A stretch of 46,544 bases of DNA from Spongospora subterranea. Its lineage: Eukaryota > Endomyxa > Phytomyxea > Plasmodiophorida > Plasmodiophoridae. The DNA lies in assembly GCA_900404475.1 (NCBI GenBank), contig OUQQ01000087.1, positions 1-46,544 on the forward strand, written 5' to 3'. The notes under the pieces are model-generated. The model had not been told where the DNA came from, searched no databases, and saw nothing but the letters and a program-made list of their open reading frames with translations. Below, piece by piece: positions 8,724 through 21,669 of the stretch (positions are counted from its first letter, which is position 1; the number at the start of each line of letters is the position of its first letter). Position numbers and translations under genes: made by a program.

Positions 8724-11700
8724 TCATGCGAACCCGAATCCGGTGGCGCCTTCTGATATCGCAAGCCTCAGTTTATCGGCGAGTGATTCGGGTGATGAAT
8801 AATCCGGTAGATCTAGTTGATTGAAACAGGTATGGGTCGTCGGCAACCTGTCCATACCGGATCCACGATGTATCTGAAACTTCTGAATTCCAGACATCCC
8901 TTGAAGAGCCCTGAATCCTCCGATAGGAACCTGGGGCCAAGTGTGAGCAACTCAGTGTAAAATTAAAAAACCCAATCGAAAAAACTAACCTTGCTGGTCC
9001 CTGTAACAAACTGGATGAAGAGAGCCTTCTCTTCACGAGAAAATGACTGAACCGTCGTCCAGAACCATTGGATAATATCGGCAGTATCTGCAATTCCGTG
9101 ATATTCGGTATTGGCTTTCAGATCGGAGATGTCAATATCAGGCAATCCGCAGATGAGAAGTTCGAGATCGTGGTCGTTGAAAACGCTAATGAACTCCTGA
9201 GGAATAAGTTCATAAAACCCCTGTATAAACGCATCAATTTGTGCACGAATTTCTGTAGTGGTCCTAAGCTCAGTGACCAAGGTCACATATTCAGCTTTGT
9301 TTTCATCTGTCACTGGCAAGTTATGACCATTTGGCTGCAAAATTGCTTAGCAAGGAAACAGGAAACCAAACACGATAAATCAACCTTAAGCATGACAATG
9401 CGTTTTTCTCCAAAATCGTGGGTTTCTGCGCTGAATGTTAAATCAAGGACGCCGGTGATTGGGTTGGTAAGAATCCATTTGAGACTCTTATAAAAATCGG
9501 GATCGATTGATTCCATATCCGAGAACGAAGGTTTGACACCCAAAATATGCTTATAGAAACTACGGGTAAAGTACGCATCCAAAAGGCATCCTTGATAAAT
9601 GGCTTTGCCGACAAACCGACCCACAAATTTGAAAAAATCAATATGTTCAGGATTCCAATATGAAAACTTGTTTGGCTGGAAAACAACTTGACTGTCAGCA
9701 GCATTTCGAAAAAGTGCAAAATCAGGATTGAAAATTTCTCGTGACATGATTAGAAACCATTCCCGTGTTAATCCACCTAGCAGAACAGATGCTCAATAGA
9801 AATGCGAAAACAAGGACGATAAACTTAGCCTTACCAGCGTCCATTCCTTCTTCACCAAGAAAATGAACACTCATATGGGACCTCAACTCGTTGAGATTTT
9901 GACCGCGAATCTGATGATATGAATCTTCGAATAAACGCGACCGTCGAACTTGAAGCTTCACACTTCTGAAGCGGAAATCACATTAGTAATTGGTAAAAAT
10001 TTTAAAATGAATACAGTCGAACCTGTAACGAGACCGAAACGCAGAATAATGAGATTCAAGCTGTGAGCGAAAATATCGCCTTTTGTTTTCGAAATCCAGA
10101 ACGGTTATAGATCGGACCGTAAGCAGATCTGCCAAATTACCAGATAGCAAGCGAGGATGCCGAGAGCACATATAGTTCAATACACGACGATGAGAGGAGC
10201 AGAACGCCACAAATTTCTGATTGAACAATTAGCATCGTTGATGTTTTTACAAAACCGTGAACAAAGACCTGCGTCAATTCTGGGGTTGTAGCGATCCGCT
10301 TCTGAACAAACATAGCCTCGATCAAACTTTTATAGTTCATAGCTTTATCTAATTTGGGACTGAAGTCACGTTGAGTTGACGCGGAACGGGCTTGGGAATT
10401 GGAGATTTGAAGAGATGCTAATCCGGCGTCGACAGCAACCCATAACTGTGCGACATCGGATATACACCTCATCACAACAGCAACTGATTCTGGATCCAAC
10501 TGCAAACAATTAAAAATAAACTGTAGAGAGGACAATTTCACATACATCTTGAACATCGACAACAACCGATTTCAACATGGTTAAATCGCGCAACACCAAC
10601 GTATGATAATGAGCCACTTCCCACGGTTTTGAAGACCCCGGGCTGGTCGAAGAAACTTTGGAGCAGATTTCGCGTAATGCCTTTGATAGTTGCACAATGA
10701 TCAGACGACTAAATAAAACATCAGCATATTTATGCAGTCGACATTTGACGATAAAAATTGCGAACCGATTCTCTCCATGCTTTCCGAGAACTGCTGTGAT
10801 TGACTGCGCCAAACCAACAACACGGTTCGAACACAACCGAGAGTTCAATATGGCCATCAGCTCGGACACGACAGGCTCATCGATCGCCGGAATCGATACG
10901 GTCGTGTCGCATATTGTTGCAGTGGTTCCAAGAGATTCTTTAAAGGTGACCAGAACATCATCAAGAAGACCAAATAGCGCAGACAGAATGTTGTCCGACA
11001 TTTCAGCAAACGCCACCGGCAGCAGCATCAGCATAACAGAGATGGGGTTTCTTGAGTCATTACTGGCACCGTTACGACTGGAAAGAAACCAGGTGATCAC
11101 ATCGTCTTTGCAAGGGGTCTTGACTAAAAACCTAAACGTGCTCAAGCATCTGCTCAACACAAAGCCAGGAGGAATTGAAGTCGTTTGGCCAGGAATATTG
11201 CGACAGTTCCAACAGCACAAAATATTTCGACACATATCTAGCAAGTTTTCCAGACAGGCGGATCGCGTTTCTGTGAAGTTGGCCATTACCCGAACGATGC
11301 GGTGCAGAGACAGCATGCAATCAAACGAGCGAACTCTGAATAACGACAATAGCGATGGAACCAAACGACTCGGAAGAAGAGGAGACATCGAGGTGATTGG
11401 AGTAGAAGGCATATCCACGGGGGCAGTAGGCGGTCGCGGTCGCTCTCGCTGACGCAAAGATGGAGGAAACTCATCTCTCTCAGAATACACGTTGCGCTGT
11501 CGAAGTAAAACGGCTTCCGCCATTAGCTCGGGAGGCAAGGCACCTAAAAAATTGTCATCTTGGTTCATCAAAAACTCTTCGCGAATGTCTTGGGGCAATG
11601 CGGCAATGAAGCTTGCATTATCGATATCAGCGGCAATTGATGGGTTGATCTGAGAGGGGTTGGCATTTGCCGCTTGCTGTCGTGAATCTTGTAAAAGAAG

Positions 11701-14700
11701 TTCCGCCTGAATTTCAGGAGGCAGAGCAGCCAGGAATGCTAAACGCTCTTCTTCCGATAACCCTCCTCCGCCGCTGGAACTTCGGTCCGCAGCAGCAGGA
11801 GCAGCAGAATCCAACAAAGCGTTTGCAGAAGAACTCTCGGGTATAGGTGCGGCTTCCTGCGCAACTACATCACCGGTTGGAGCTTCCTCCGAAGGCATCG
11901 TCATCTCAGAAGTTTGCATCTCTGCATGAATATTCTCCTCCTGCGAAACCGGCACCTCGTTGCCGATATCCATTGAAACAAATTCGTTAGCAACTTGAAC
12001 AGCACTATTTGAAGCGACGGATTCAGCTTCATCAACTTGAGCTGGATCTGACACATTCGGCAAATTACTATCAACAGCCAGCACCGGTTCTTCCTGATTG
12101 AGTCTGACAAGGTGCGCAACGATCCCGTCACGAATTAGGCTGCCGGATAATTCGTTCATTGTTTGACGCCATGAAAACAATTGCTGTTCTGGCTGCGTAC
12201 GTTGAGAAACATGAGCGTTTTCGCCGAGATTGCCAACAAGAAACACACGATTTGGATAATTCGAGATCGTTGCTCGACGAACTTCTGCCATGATAGGAGC
12301 CGTATCGCGAGCACTCGCATTGCGAATAATTCGACGAAGTCGTTCGGAGCCAGTATTACTGTTTTGAACCCAAGGAAGATCGTCGAAAGTGCCATATCGA
12401 GGTTGTCGGGCGCTGTTGCGCTGCACAGGCGCCGTAAGCCGTCGGCTACGATGTAAAGTCCCAACCGATCGGCTTCCGGGGATCCGTCCATGGGCATCTA
12501 CCACAATATTAGCGAAAACACAGAATGTCGGGGGACATCAATGTACCTATCTCAGCTGAATCCACAGTTCTTTGAAAATCATCAAGGATCTGTCGTAAGC
12601 GGTCGCTAGCATGGCGAAGTCCCTGAACGTGGCCCGGTCCGCGTTGAACTTCAATCTGGAAACTTTCAAGGCTCGGAAGCTGCTCCATAAGACGATTGCC
12701 GTGTAACTGCATCATGTCTGCGATTTGTTGGGAGAACGCACGTTGTGAAAAAACGTTCAGGTGAGATCGTGACGATACTAGATTTAAAGATGATGAGCTA
12801 ACATCCGCCGCTAAAGCTTCATCGTCATCCACGTCACCACCCCGACGTAATTGCTCCTAACAATGGTCCCAATGAAACGTCAGATAAAAAAACTTCGAAT
12901 ACTATTACTCACATCATCCTCATCAAACTCGGAATCTTCAAAACTTCTATTCAATTCACTTTGATGTCCAAGTTCCCGTACGATGTCAATAGCATTGGCA
13001 TCACTATCATCTTCTTCGTCACCGTTGTCGGAATGCTCGATGTGATTATCATCTCCATTATCTTCTTCGTCAGACGTGGCAGCGTGCTCATCATCATCAG
13101 CCTCCTCCTCGATATCGCCAATGTCTTCATCTTCCTCTTCTTCTTCTTCTTCTTCATCACCGTCTTGTTCAGACTCCTCCATATCCGCACCTTCATCAAC
13201 ATCCGCGTTCTCGAGAACATTTGCATCCGCTTCGTCACTGGAAGCAAACCCGAGATCTAAAAAACAGATGAGAAAAGAGGGGAGGAACCGACGTGCTAAA
13301 GTTACCTTCATGATCGTTATTGGCGAAGTTATCTACATCCATGGGAACAAATTGGTCAAAATTTGGGAATGTAGATACTGATTCTTCATGCGAAATTCTC
13401 TGACCAACCGGCGACGCATCCTCAACTTCAACTTTCTCGGGCCTTCCAAGGCAAGAAGACAGATCAAGTGTACCAAACGTTTCCAACGTCCGCAAAATAC
13501 CATCCGCGCATTCAGAGATTTGATGGCCGTTACGATCTAGCGATTGAAGGGCATCTACCAGGACGGAAACCATACCTAAAGACACCATGCTGGCTGCTTT
13601 CGCATTTTGTTGAACCGAATCGCGCAATAGTGATGAAATTGCGGTTGAATAACGAGCAATGCGTCGATCTTCTCCCTTGTCACGTCGAATGGCGTCGCGA
13701 AGGCATGTAAAAACGAGCAACGCGACGTCATCTCCTGCGGCGCACAGGTCAGACAGAATTGACTGCGAGACCCGACGAAGAGACTTGGCAATCGCTAATG
13801 AAACGTCAAGAGCGAAGGTTTGACTGCGAACATTTACGCCTCGAATAGTTAAAATCTTGGACACGAGAACGTCTAGAAAACGCATTTTCTGAGCACTTCC
13901 AGACTGCGATTCCGAAGGAACTTCGGTCATGTGGCGTGTCACAAACAGTGCCAAATTCGTATCATGAGCGCGCAATAACGACCTCAAAACAGTTAAAATT
14001 CGCAAGGGGTCACACGCCGCATGGGAAAAGCAGTCGTGCAAATCGCCATTCCCCGTCTTTGTTATACTCAGTACGAGGTGATCGACAAGCTGTCCCACAG
14101 CAGTAAACGACACACGTTCGCTGCCCTCCGAGATCATCTCAGCAGAATTCGGAGTCGATAATGACATCGTCACATTAGCCATGCTCGGCAAGGGATTAGA
14201 CCCGAACGAGAGATTGGTCAAAGACGATAGAGTTTTGATAAAGCCGGGAACATCCCTCAGCACAAGAGGCTCAGCTTTGACATAAAATGCAGATAGAGAT
14301 GTGTCGGGACGCGACGATGATTTGCACACAGCGCGAAGCTCATTCTCCAAGGAACTTTGAATGAACGAGTCATCTTCAACTAATAGTTGTAACAGGGTGT
14401 CGATCAAAGAATTGCAAGCAAGATTCTCAAGAGGAGACCTGGCAGGACCCTGGAGATTCAAGATCAGCGGCATGGCGGTAGCAAATCTTGAGACATCGAC
14501 TTGTGAGAACAGCGCGATTAGGGATGTTAGGGCAGATTCGAAAAGTTGAGCATTCGCGGAATGATGTGAGGACACCAGAGATAAGCACAAATTTGCCATA
14601 AGAATACGGACATCACTGGAAACTGTCAACGTGGCCAGTTCTGAATTCGGCTTTACACACCACAACGACGCGATTTTCGTGATTATTTTTGTTATGCATA

Positions 14701-17700
14701 ATAAAGAATGGGAAATTGCGTCTTGAACATCAGTATTAGAGACATCGAAAGTGAAGTTTGATTTTACAGCATGATCGAAATACGTGAGAAGAGACATAAT
14801 AAAATCATTGTTCGCAGCGAAAATTCCAAGTGCGGGTTTAGAGCTGGCAATGAGCTCAGAACAGATAAGAAGCGAAGCTTGTAATACAGCAAGACTTGAT
14901 ATATTCGATAATTGATCACAACTCAGGCGTTCGATGATATACTGTGCAAAAACGTCCAAAAAGGATCTCAGACCGGAAGCATCATTGTTATAAGCAATCG
15001 TAATGCGCTGAGCGAATGCATGCAACTCTAATATAAAATTTCGCATTATATCATTGGCCGCGTTGCCTTTCTTCTCAACATAATATGAAGCCATCGACAC
15101 TAAAAGCGGAAAGGACGAACATGCTCGGTGGATATTTAAGCACGTTGACTCCGGTATTCTTGAGTTCAAAAGTTTATCTTCGACATCACGAAATTTTGTG
15201 GTTGTTGATTCGTCTTCAATGGGCGAAATTTGTTCAGAATTGACGGCCGGCACCGAAGCATCCTCGACAATAACGGGGTTGGCGACACGGGGCGGTTCAT
15301 TTTGCTCAGCTTGAAATGGATGAGAAAACATCCAGTCCACTAATTGATTGAAATCACGGGTATTGGACGCATCAAGCGCATATTCGATGTGCTGAGGGTC
15401 GAAGCCCATTTCCTGAAGTTGCAAGCGCAAAAACTCGCGATGTTCGTCGAATTGACGGCCAACTTCATTACCAATGACCTGAAAATTTGCATCCTGCTCT
15501 TGTTCTTCAGAATCAATTTGCCCCTCTTCCTCATCTCCATCATCACCTGATTCATTGAAACCCGACGGAACAGGGATTACAATCCTCCTGGAAGATTCGG
15601 CATCAGTATTCGCAGCAACAAAGGCTTGACTGGAGCGCAACATCGAACATAGAATGGGAAGTGGAAACGTATCAGGCGATAACCAGACATCTTCAAGAAG
15701 TGAGGCAGCTAAGAGATTGAAATCGGGATGTATATCCTTATATACCGCAGGTGGAAGCAGGGACATTTCAGTAATAAAAAGGGCAATCTCCGTTACCATT
15801 CTATCAAGACATGTAACCAATCCAGCATCAGACGACGATCGGACGCAAGGCCACGCCCAAACTGGAATGGAAGTAGGCGCATCTGAAACATTACGAATTT
15901 TCCGGGTCTTTTTCGCCAAGGCGCGAGAAGCTGTCAACTCACCGGGATTCCATGGATTCACTACTTCAACTTTCGCCGAAACGTCTTTCCGTGCTTGCAA
16001 GGACCATTTCCAGATAGTCACTATCTGAGTAATTGTTCCAGAGCTTAACAGTTCAAGAAGAATAGACTGCAAAGTCGCGGGGTCAGCTCGATTGCTTGAT
16101 TTGAACGATCCGAATAGACAATCTCGAGCATTCTGTACAGCCTTGACAGTAAATAGAAAAAGAGAACACCAAGCCAATGAGGCGGATTGGTCTTCTAAAC
16201 TTCGATGGTCGGGATGAGCCTCCAGAACGGTTTGTTTGCGCGAGCTCGGCCAGCTCTGAAGAGCGTCAATCAGGCTGGGCGATACAGGAGAAGGTCGCCA
16301 TTGTAGCATAAAAATGGGATGATCTGAAACAATATGCATGCAGCTGCTGTGTTCCGGCGCCTTGTTGAAAGCTCGTTTAGCAAAGGCGAGCTGCAAGCCG
16401 TGAACAGTGAATGTAAACTGAGTTAAGGCAGACTTCAGTGGCAAAAGGAACTTGGCAATTGATACGGCACGCAAAAGCTGTTCGTGCAAAGAGCTTGGAA
16501 CAAATTCCGAATCCAGATTCAAGCTATTCACCACCCATTCGACACGAGCAGCGATTTTGGACACCAAGCTAAAAACGTTTGTGATTTCCACTTGACGAAT
16601 TGGGAAATTTGGGGCACGACGAACGACCCTGAGAAAAACCGATAGGTACCAATGCAAAGAAACAACGTTGATGGCTTGTTCAAGTGCTTGGTCACAGCGA
16701 CTAGATGTAGACAGCTCCAAAAAGGGCCACAGATAGTGGGAAGAATTGAAGTCGGACGAGCCCGTAATAGAATCGCAGCAGTTGCTGATCTTCTCGAATA
16801 ACATATCAATAGGTAATCGGGCTTGTTGCACTGACAGCCAAGAATAAATTTCTGCCAAAGCATCGCCGGCAAGGGACAGCTTTCCGGCAATATATGGTGC
16901 AACGCCACCGACATTAGGACCAGATACAGCCGGAGTGACTAAAGCGGGAAGAATCTCGTCCGTGGCATGAATTTCTTGAGGTCTTGTTAAACCTAATATT
17001 CGGTAACTTGACCCAATTGCAGAGGCAAACCCACATATTTGTGATGCACCCGACAAAGCACAAAATTTTGCGACATGCCGAGGAACAACAACATACCGGA
17101 TAAAGGAGCACACGTTGACGATTGCCTGGTCAAATAGCTGTTCAATATGAGGAACGCTGGAGGGCGGCTCGTCATGGCGACGACAAGCGTTAGCGTATAT
17201 AAGCGAGGATGGACCATCTTGCAAACGAGTGAGCATGTTAACGATGGCCGACATCACTGGCTCTTCCAAATCAGGATAGTGTCGAACCCACTCTTCAACA
17301 CACCTTGCGATTACTTCAACTGAAGACGGACTGGAATGGAAATGCTGGTACAGCGCAGGGGTTTCGAGAAGCTTAAGAACGCGGACAGTCGGCTCAGCCG
17401 ATAGAACTAAGGACAACCCGGCAGCATGAATGCAAAATGAACGAACCAGATCAAAAATAATCTTCGCAATCATATCGAAATAATTAGTGCAGCAGCGCCC
17501 GAAGTTATCCAACACAATTGGAAACCATTTCAGATACGCCGCTGTTAATCCTTCGCGATGTAAGACTTGCAATGAACGGGGCCTATTCTGGATAACTCGT
17601 GACACAATGTTGCATGTCGTCACGAAAAGAAGCAATCCACTTTCGGATGGTAACGATGGTTGATCTGTAACCTGTGGAAGCGGCAGTACATTGGAAGACG

Positions 17701-19658
17701 ACGAGCTCAATAAAATGGAAGCTGGTTGCATTAAATCGCTATCGTTAGACGAAGTTGACTTGATGCTTCGCGTACCAGTGACCATAGAAATTTCCCACAG
17801 ACTCATCACTAAGCGAACAAACTGCATATCAGACAGCGTTTGCTGGGGTAGGGCAGTGCGACTCCTTTGTATAGTTAGTGAGACAATCCGAAGCAGCGCT
17901 TGTAGCGCTTTGTGAAAAATCGGTAGCGCATCTACGGGGGATTGCTGAGAACTGTCTATGACTGACGAAATTTGTGCAAAAATCAGATGAAGAACGTTTT
18001 GCTCCAAAAACGCAGATCTGGAGGATGAATTATTGGTAATGAGAGCGGTTAACAAATTCGACACGTCAATGGTAGTCTGAAACGGACAGACAGTTCGGCA
18101 ATCAAACAATGACGATAAGGACCTTATCACGACGCTATCCTCAATTGCAGTACCAACAACGGAAGTTACTTCATGCCCCAATCCGTCAGATATCGGCGAA
18201 ACCACAGTAACTGTTTCATTCAGCAGCTTGACAAAAGCGCTTATGCGACAAAACACTTGTCGATCCACAATTCCAGACATTAACGACTCTCTGCCACATT
18301 CTATGACATTCAAGAAACCGTTAAGAATGATGCCGTTCTCCGGAAAAACATTAGACGCAAGCATGCGAAAGCGAAGGTCGGAGTTGGAGCACAGATCCTG
18401 TAATGTTCGAAGAGCGCACACGACGATATCATGATGTCGTGGTGGGAGTCTAACTGTTTCGAATCGTTCTAACAAATCATTGTTCTCAAGCAGACCAACA
18501 ATCTGCTGCGCCAATGTTGATACGCTTGATAGCAGCCACGGCTGAGCAGAAGTTTGAACCAGAACAGATAGCTGAATTGCCCGCAGAGCAATGTGAATAT
18601 ACAAATAGCGAATAGTCGAATCGCCTAAAGCAATTGCAATGCGATGAAACAGCTGAAAAGCAGAGTTTTCTGGCACCTCGTACGTTGACACAATTTGCGA
18701 CATAATTTCCTTGACATTGCTACCAAGATTGAGTAGATTTACGGAAACGGTTGTAGGCGATGATTGAGGTTTCCATGATGCCACGAAGGTAAAAGATTGT
18801 GATGGAACTCTCTCTGGCTCGTTCAAAATCGGAGGCATTTGCCCTGAATGTGACCCGATTGGCGACGCCCCGGAGAATATGAGACCCGAAGCCAACGATG
18901 CAATTCGAAGCTGTAATGATGGTTGGAGGCGGGGCGATAATCGAGCGGTATGGTTAGACAATAGCGAGTGCAAGCAATCTAAACTGCATAAAACAATCAC
19001 CGCATCCTCGTGAAGTAGCAAATCTAATAGATGCTAAAGCCAACAAATGAGCAAAGAGAGTACAATTTTCCCATTGGTGCTGCCCTACATCACTTGAGTT
19101 GAAAACTCTAGCATCCGAGCAATTCTCCAGAAGATTATGAAGAAACCCTAATATTTTGACTATCCCGGAAAATGGAGTTTCCTTCTCACCTAGCAATTCA
19201 TCAAGCTTATCAAGAACAGAAACCCATTCGAAAAGAGATGTCTATAGGCAAGAGGTAAAAATTACGTCAGCTCAATAAAAGAAGTATTGAGATACCTGAG
19301 CGTAAGGCCATACAGGACCAATACTATTGAGGATATCAAAAATGCCTTGGGTAGAGAGTGTGGATATAGGGACCCGAAAAAGACGCTGGCATAACGACTC
19401 CCGATAGCCAGCCGACTCAGACTTCTCCCGATACCGCTGCTTCACCTTCATCAAACGAGCCGGCACGCTAAATAACGGCCGGATATGGCTTGTGATCACT
19501 AAGCGGGTGTAGTGTTGCGCGGTTTGATGGCCGATAATGACAATAATTGCGGAACTGGGAGAATCGGGATTCGGAACGCACTTCTGGAAAAAATGCATCT
19601 CGAATCTGAATGTGGATGTCGAAGGTGAAAACGCTCCGCTTGATTTTGGTTCCATCAT
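8724..19658 (-). CDS. TOM1: Giant HECT E3 ubiquitin ligase, Tom1/HUWE1 family (12 exons, 3,449 aa)
   Basis: Exons (minus): 19658-19296, 19241-19089, 19033-13306, 13256-12913, 12856-12547, 12497-10546, 10499-10269, 10216-10023, 9965-9835, 9776-9385, 9334-8990, 8930-8724; sum 10,350 nt = 3,450 codons in frame. Introns are 46-59 nt. Order of domains: N-terminal armadillo-like DUF908 region (FNSSD/HLLDLL at the exon 2-3 junction), UBA near residues 1366-1412 ([15 protein letters not shown]), acidic tract near 2090-2200, three ubiquitin-binding UBM motifs near 2550-2625 ([42 protein letters not shown]), HECT 3092-3449 with [15 protein letters not shown] and the catalytic Cys at about 3416 in [10 protein letters not shown]. 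It transfers ubiquitin to substrates in nuclear and cytosolic quality control. The intron at 10217-10268 could instead be 34 nt (to 10250), adding six residues. Length fits fungal Tom1; no WWE domain seen. Confidence 0.95.
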
Positions 19659-19681
19659 AGCTGAGTCGAGAGAATACGCAA

Positions 19682-19750
19682 TTGGACTAAAATTCCCACG
19701 TAATTGGACTTAAAATCACACGATTTTCTTTGGACTAAAATTCACACGAA
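19682..19750. repeat. Three imperfect copies of TTGGACTAAAATTCACACGA just upstream of the HECT gene
   Basis: Copies begin at 19682, 19704 and 19730 (spacing 22 and 26 bp) and share ttggact(t)aaaat..cacg. They lie 24-92 bp upstream of the HECT start codon, so a promoter role is possible. Confidence 0.6.
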
Positions 19751-20338
19751 TCTCTTTGGGCCACGAACTAAACTGAAAAGGTGAACATTGATGGAATAAA
19801 CTGCCTCATCAGGTTGCAATCCTAGCTTAACACGCTGAACCAAAAACCACCCACTAACGCTGGAGCCTGATCATATGCCATTACTAGTGTTAGTATTTAT
19901 TTATAAGAACACCATATGTATTGCGTATATGGTTGAATCGGGAGCCTTCGATCATCCGAAAGCACGAATCTGCCAATGCGCTTGTTGTACTGCAAAGATC
20001 AGACGTTCATTTGTCCACATACTGTCTGAGTTTCTCTCCACGTGCCCGTGCGCATCATACCTGCTACAGCATCAAGGTGCGGGAAAACTCGACAATAGAG
20101 CCAACCCTCGACAACCATTTTTCCAATCAACCACTAATATTTATATTCAGCTGGCCATAATCAATCAACAACATAGATATCATGCCATTTTGCTGCTTTC
20201 CGCCTTTTTTTAACTCGAAGGTGCGACGCCATCCCTCCGCAGTTTTCATGGACCTGGGTCAGCCGGATCAGTGCAGTGTCCTCGATCATTGGACAAACAC
20301 TTCCGAGTGAATCACGGTCCAATACTAGAATATTGTCG

Positions 20339-20351
20339 TATATATATATAT
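20339..20351 (+). promoter_or_regulatory. TATA-like element upstream of the ER J-protein
   Basis: Alternating TA run 56 bp upstream of the ATG at 20407. Similar runs elsewhere in the window have no gene next to them, so this is weak evidence. Confidence 0.3.
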
Positions 20352-20406
20352 CAATTATTGCTGCAATTTTAATCAGGGGTTCGGCAGGCGTCGGCGAGTC
20401 AAAGGC

Positions 20407-20949
20407 ATGAAGTGCCCGTCTGTCCTGTTGTTCTTGTCGTTGGTGTTGATAGCGGTTTGCTCTGCTGCGAGATACCCAACATATTATGACATCCTCAATA
20501 CCACGCGATCTGTATCTGCTAAACAGGTGCGTCTACAATATTTCAAGGTCTCACGCCATTACCATCCCGACCGCAATTCTGAGAAGAGCGCCCAAGCCAA
20601 AATGACGAAGATCAATGAGGCATATAAAATTCTCTCAGAACCCAACGAAAGAGCCCGTTACGATTTATATCTCAGACTGCACGGCGGCATGCATCATCCC
20701 CAATGGGACAAGAATGGATCATTCTCTCAATGGCAAACTCTCATGAACATGGTAAGCATTGGCGATTACCATTGGCTGTCGCAGTTGCTGATCACGTTGC
20801 TGGCTATATCCATCGGCTCCTGTATTGCTGGAGCTGTATTCACCTTGGCTCTGCCAATATTTTCATTTGCTAGCGCATCGACATTCTGGATAATGCTTGC
20901 CGTATCAGCGTACAACTTCGCTTTTGGCGATCAAGGCAAAACCAAGTAA
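20407..20949 (+). CDS. ER-type J-domain membrane protein (180 aa)
   Basis: Single exon. Residues 1-20 form a signal peptide (hydrophobic LLFLSLVLIAVCSA, likely cleaved before Ala21). The J-domain spans about 25-90 with YYDILNTTRSVSAKQVRLQY and the HPD tripeptide at 53-55 (RHYHPDRN), then INEAYKILSEPNERARYD. Two hydrophobic segments near 126-148 and 150-172 (LLITLLAISIGSCIAGAVF; FASASTFWIMLAVSAYNFA) suggest membrane insertion. With a cleaved signal, the J-domain would lie in the ER lumen and stimulate a BiP-like Hsp70; this is inferred from topology. It is shorter than ERj1 or Sec63 and closest in plan to small DnaJ membrane proteins. The start is the first ATG of the frame. Confidence 0.85.
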   Translation: MKCPSVLLFLSLVLIAVCSAARYPTYYDILNTTRSVSAKQVRLQYFKVSRHYHPDRNSEKSAQAKMTKINEAYKILSEPNERARYDLYLRLHGGMHHPQWDKNGSFSQWQTLMNMVSIGDYHWLSQLLITLLAISIGSCIAGAVFTLALPIFSFASASTFWIMLAVSAYNFAFGDQGKTK

Positions 20950-20970
20950 ACAAAGTAAAATTGTCATTTT

Positions 20971-21350
20971 TTACTTTTGCGATTTCGAAGATTCGATGGC
21001 TCTTGTGATCTTTCGGGCTAGTTCTTCTCGTAGTTTCCCAATATCCAATTTTTTGGCATTCCAACTGTGCCCATGAACCTCGTTTTCTGTTCGCTGACTC
21101 AAAAGCAGTTTATTTAAGCGATAAGTCGGATACTATTAGCATTGATTGATTCGGGTTGGCAGTTCTTCATGCCACCGTCTATAAGGACGGTATGCTGCCA
21201 AGCAAGCAAACGATTATCTATTTCTTCCTCTCTTGCGTGATGCGTTAGCCAGCATTTTATTAATATTACTGTACTTGGAAAAAAATCAAGTGCTCATGAG
21301 AAACGTCCAGGTGATCGAGAACTATTCTCCTTGCAAATCTGGACGGTGGC
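20971..21350 (-). CDS. Possible small gene, partial (low confidence)
   Basis: Minus-strand segment 21086-20971 reads HGHSWNAKKLDIGKLREELA... to a TAA stop, helical and Lys/Arg/Glu-rich. It can be joined upstream over GT-AG introns, one of them carrying GCTAAC, to LLAWQHTVLID and then to LDHLDVSHEHLIFFQ (about 21250-21350). No start codon was found and the reverse strand has a competing open stretch from ATG 21297. The 3' exon is the most believable part. No family is recognised. Confidence 0.3.
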
Positions 21351-21669
21351 GCCAGCAGCAGTGAGTGGAGGATTAAGTGGTGGCTTTAGTCTGGGCGACG
21401 ATTCTGTAGTGATTCTCTGTACAGGTAAAGGGGAAGGGCTGCCCCGGCTCCAGTTTGGTGTTCCGGGTCACACACACTGTGTGTCTGTGGGGTCTGACCG
21501 TTCCCTGTCTCTTTATTATTACTGTTTCTCCGGCCTTTATCTGCCACACACATATATATATGTCTTCTCCATAATAATCGGATTGAGGAACCGCTAGCTC
21601 ATTGTGTTTTCGTGTTCCACCACCCGGCGCTACTGAAAAGGATAAGCGCTGATCGTTCAGGCAGAGCCA

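Larger units (their letters stand above)
19659..20406. other. Divergent promoter region between the HECT ligase and the ER J-protein
   Basis: Holds the ttggact repeats and a TA-rich box (20339-20351). Plus-strand open frames at 19875-20213 and 19921-20160 have no recognisable features and are not called. Confidence 0.45.

Noticed and set aside
10815..10850. GGTTCGAA box resembling a tRNA B box
   Set aside because: It is inside the HECT coding sequence, and no A box or cloverleaf could be folded around it. No tRNA or rRNA gene was found in the window.
10658..11452. 264-residue plus-strand open frame
   Set aside because: It lies wholly antisense to a HECT-ligase exon carrying conserved UBM motifs and shows no domain.
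12961..13260. Plus-strand hydrophobic open frame rich in Ile/Phe/Val
   Set aside because: It is the reverse complement of the acidic Asp/Glu tract of the HECT ligase; GAA/GAT codons read backwards give TTC/ATC.
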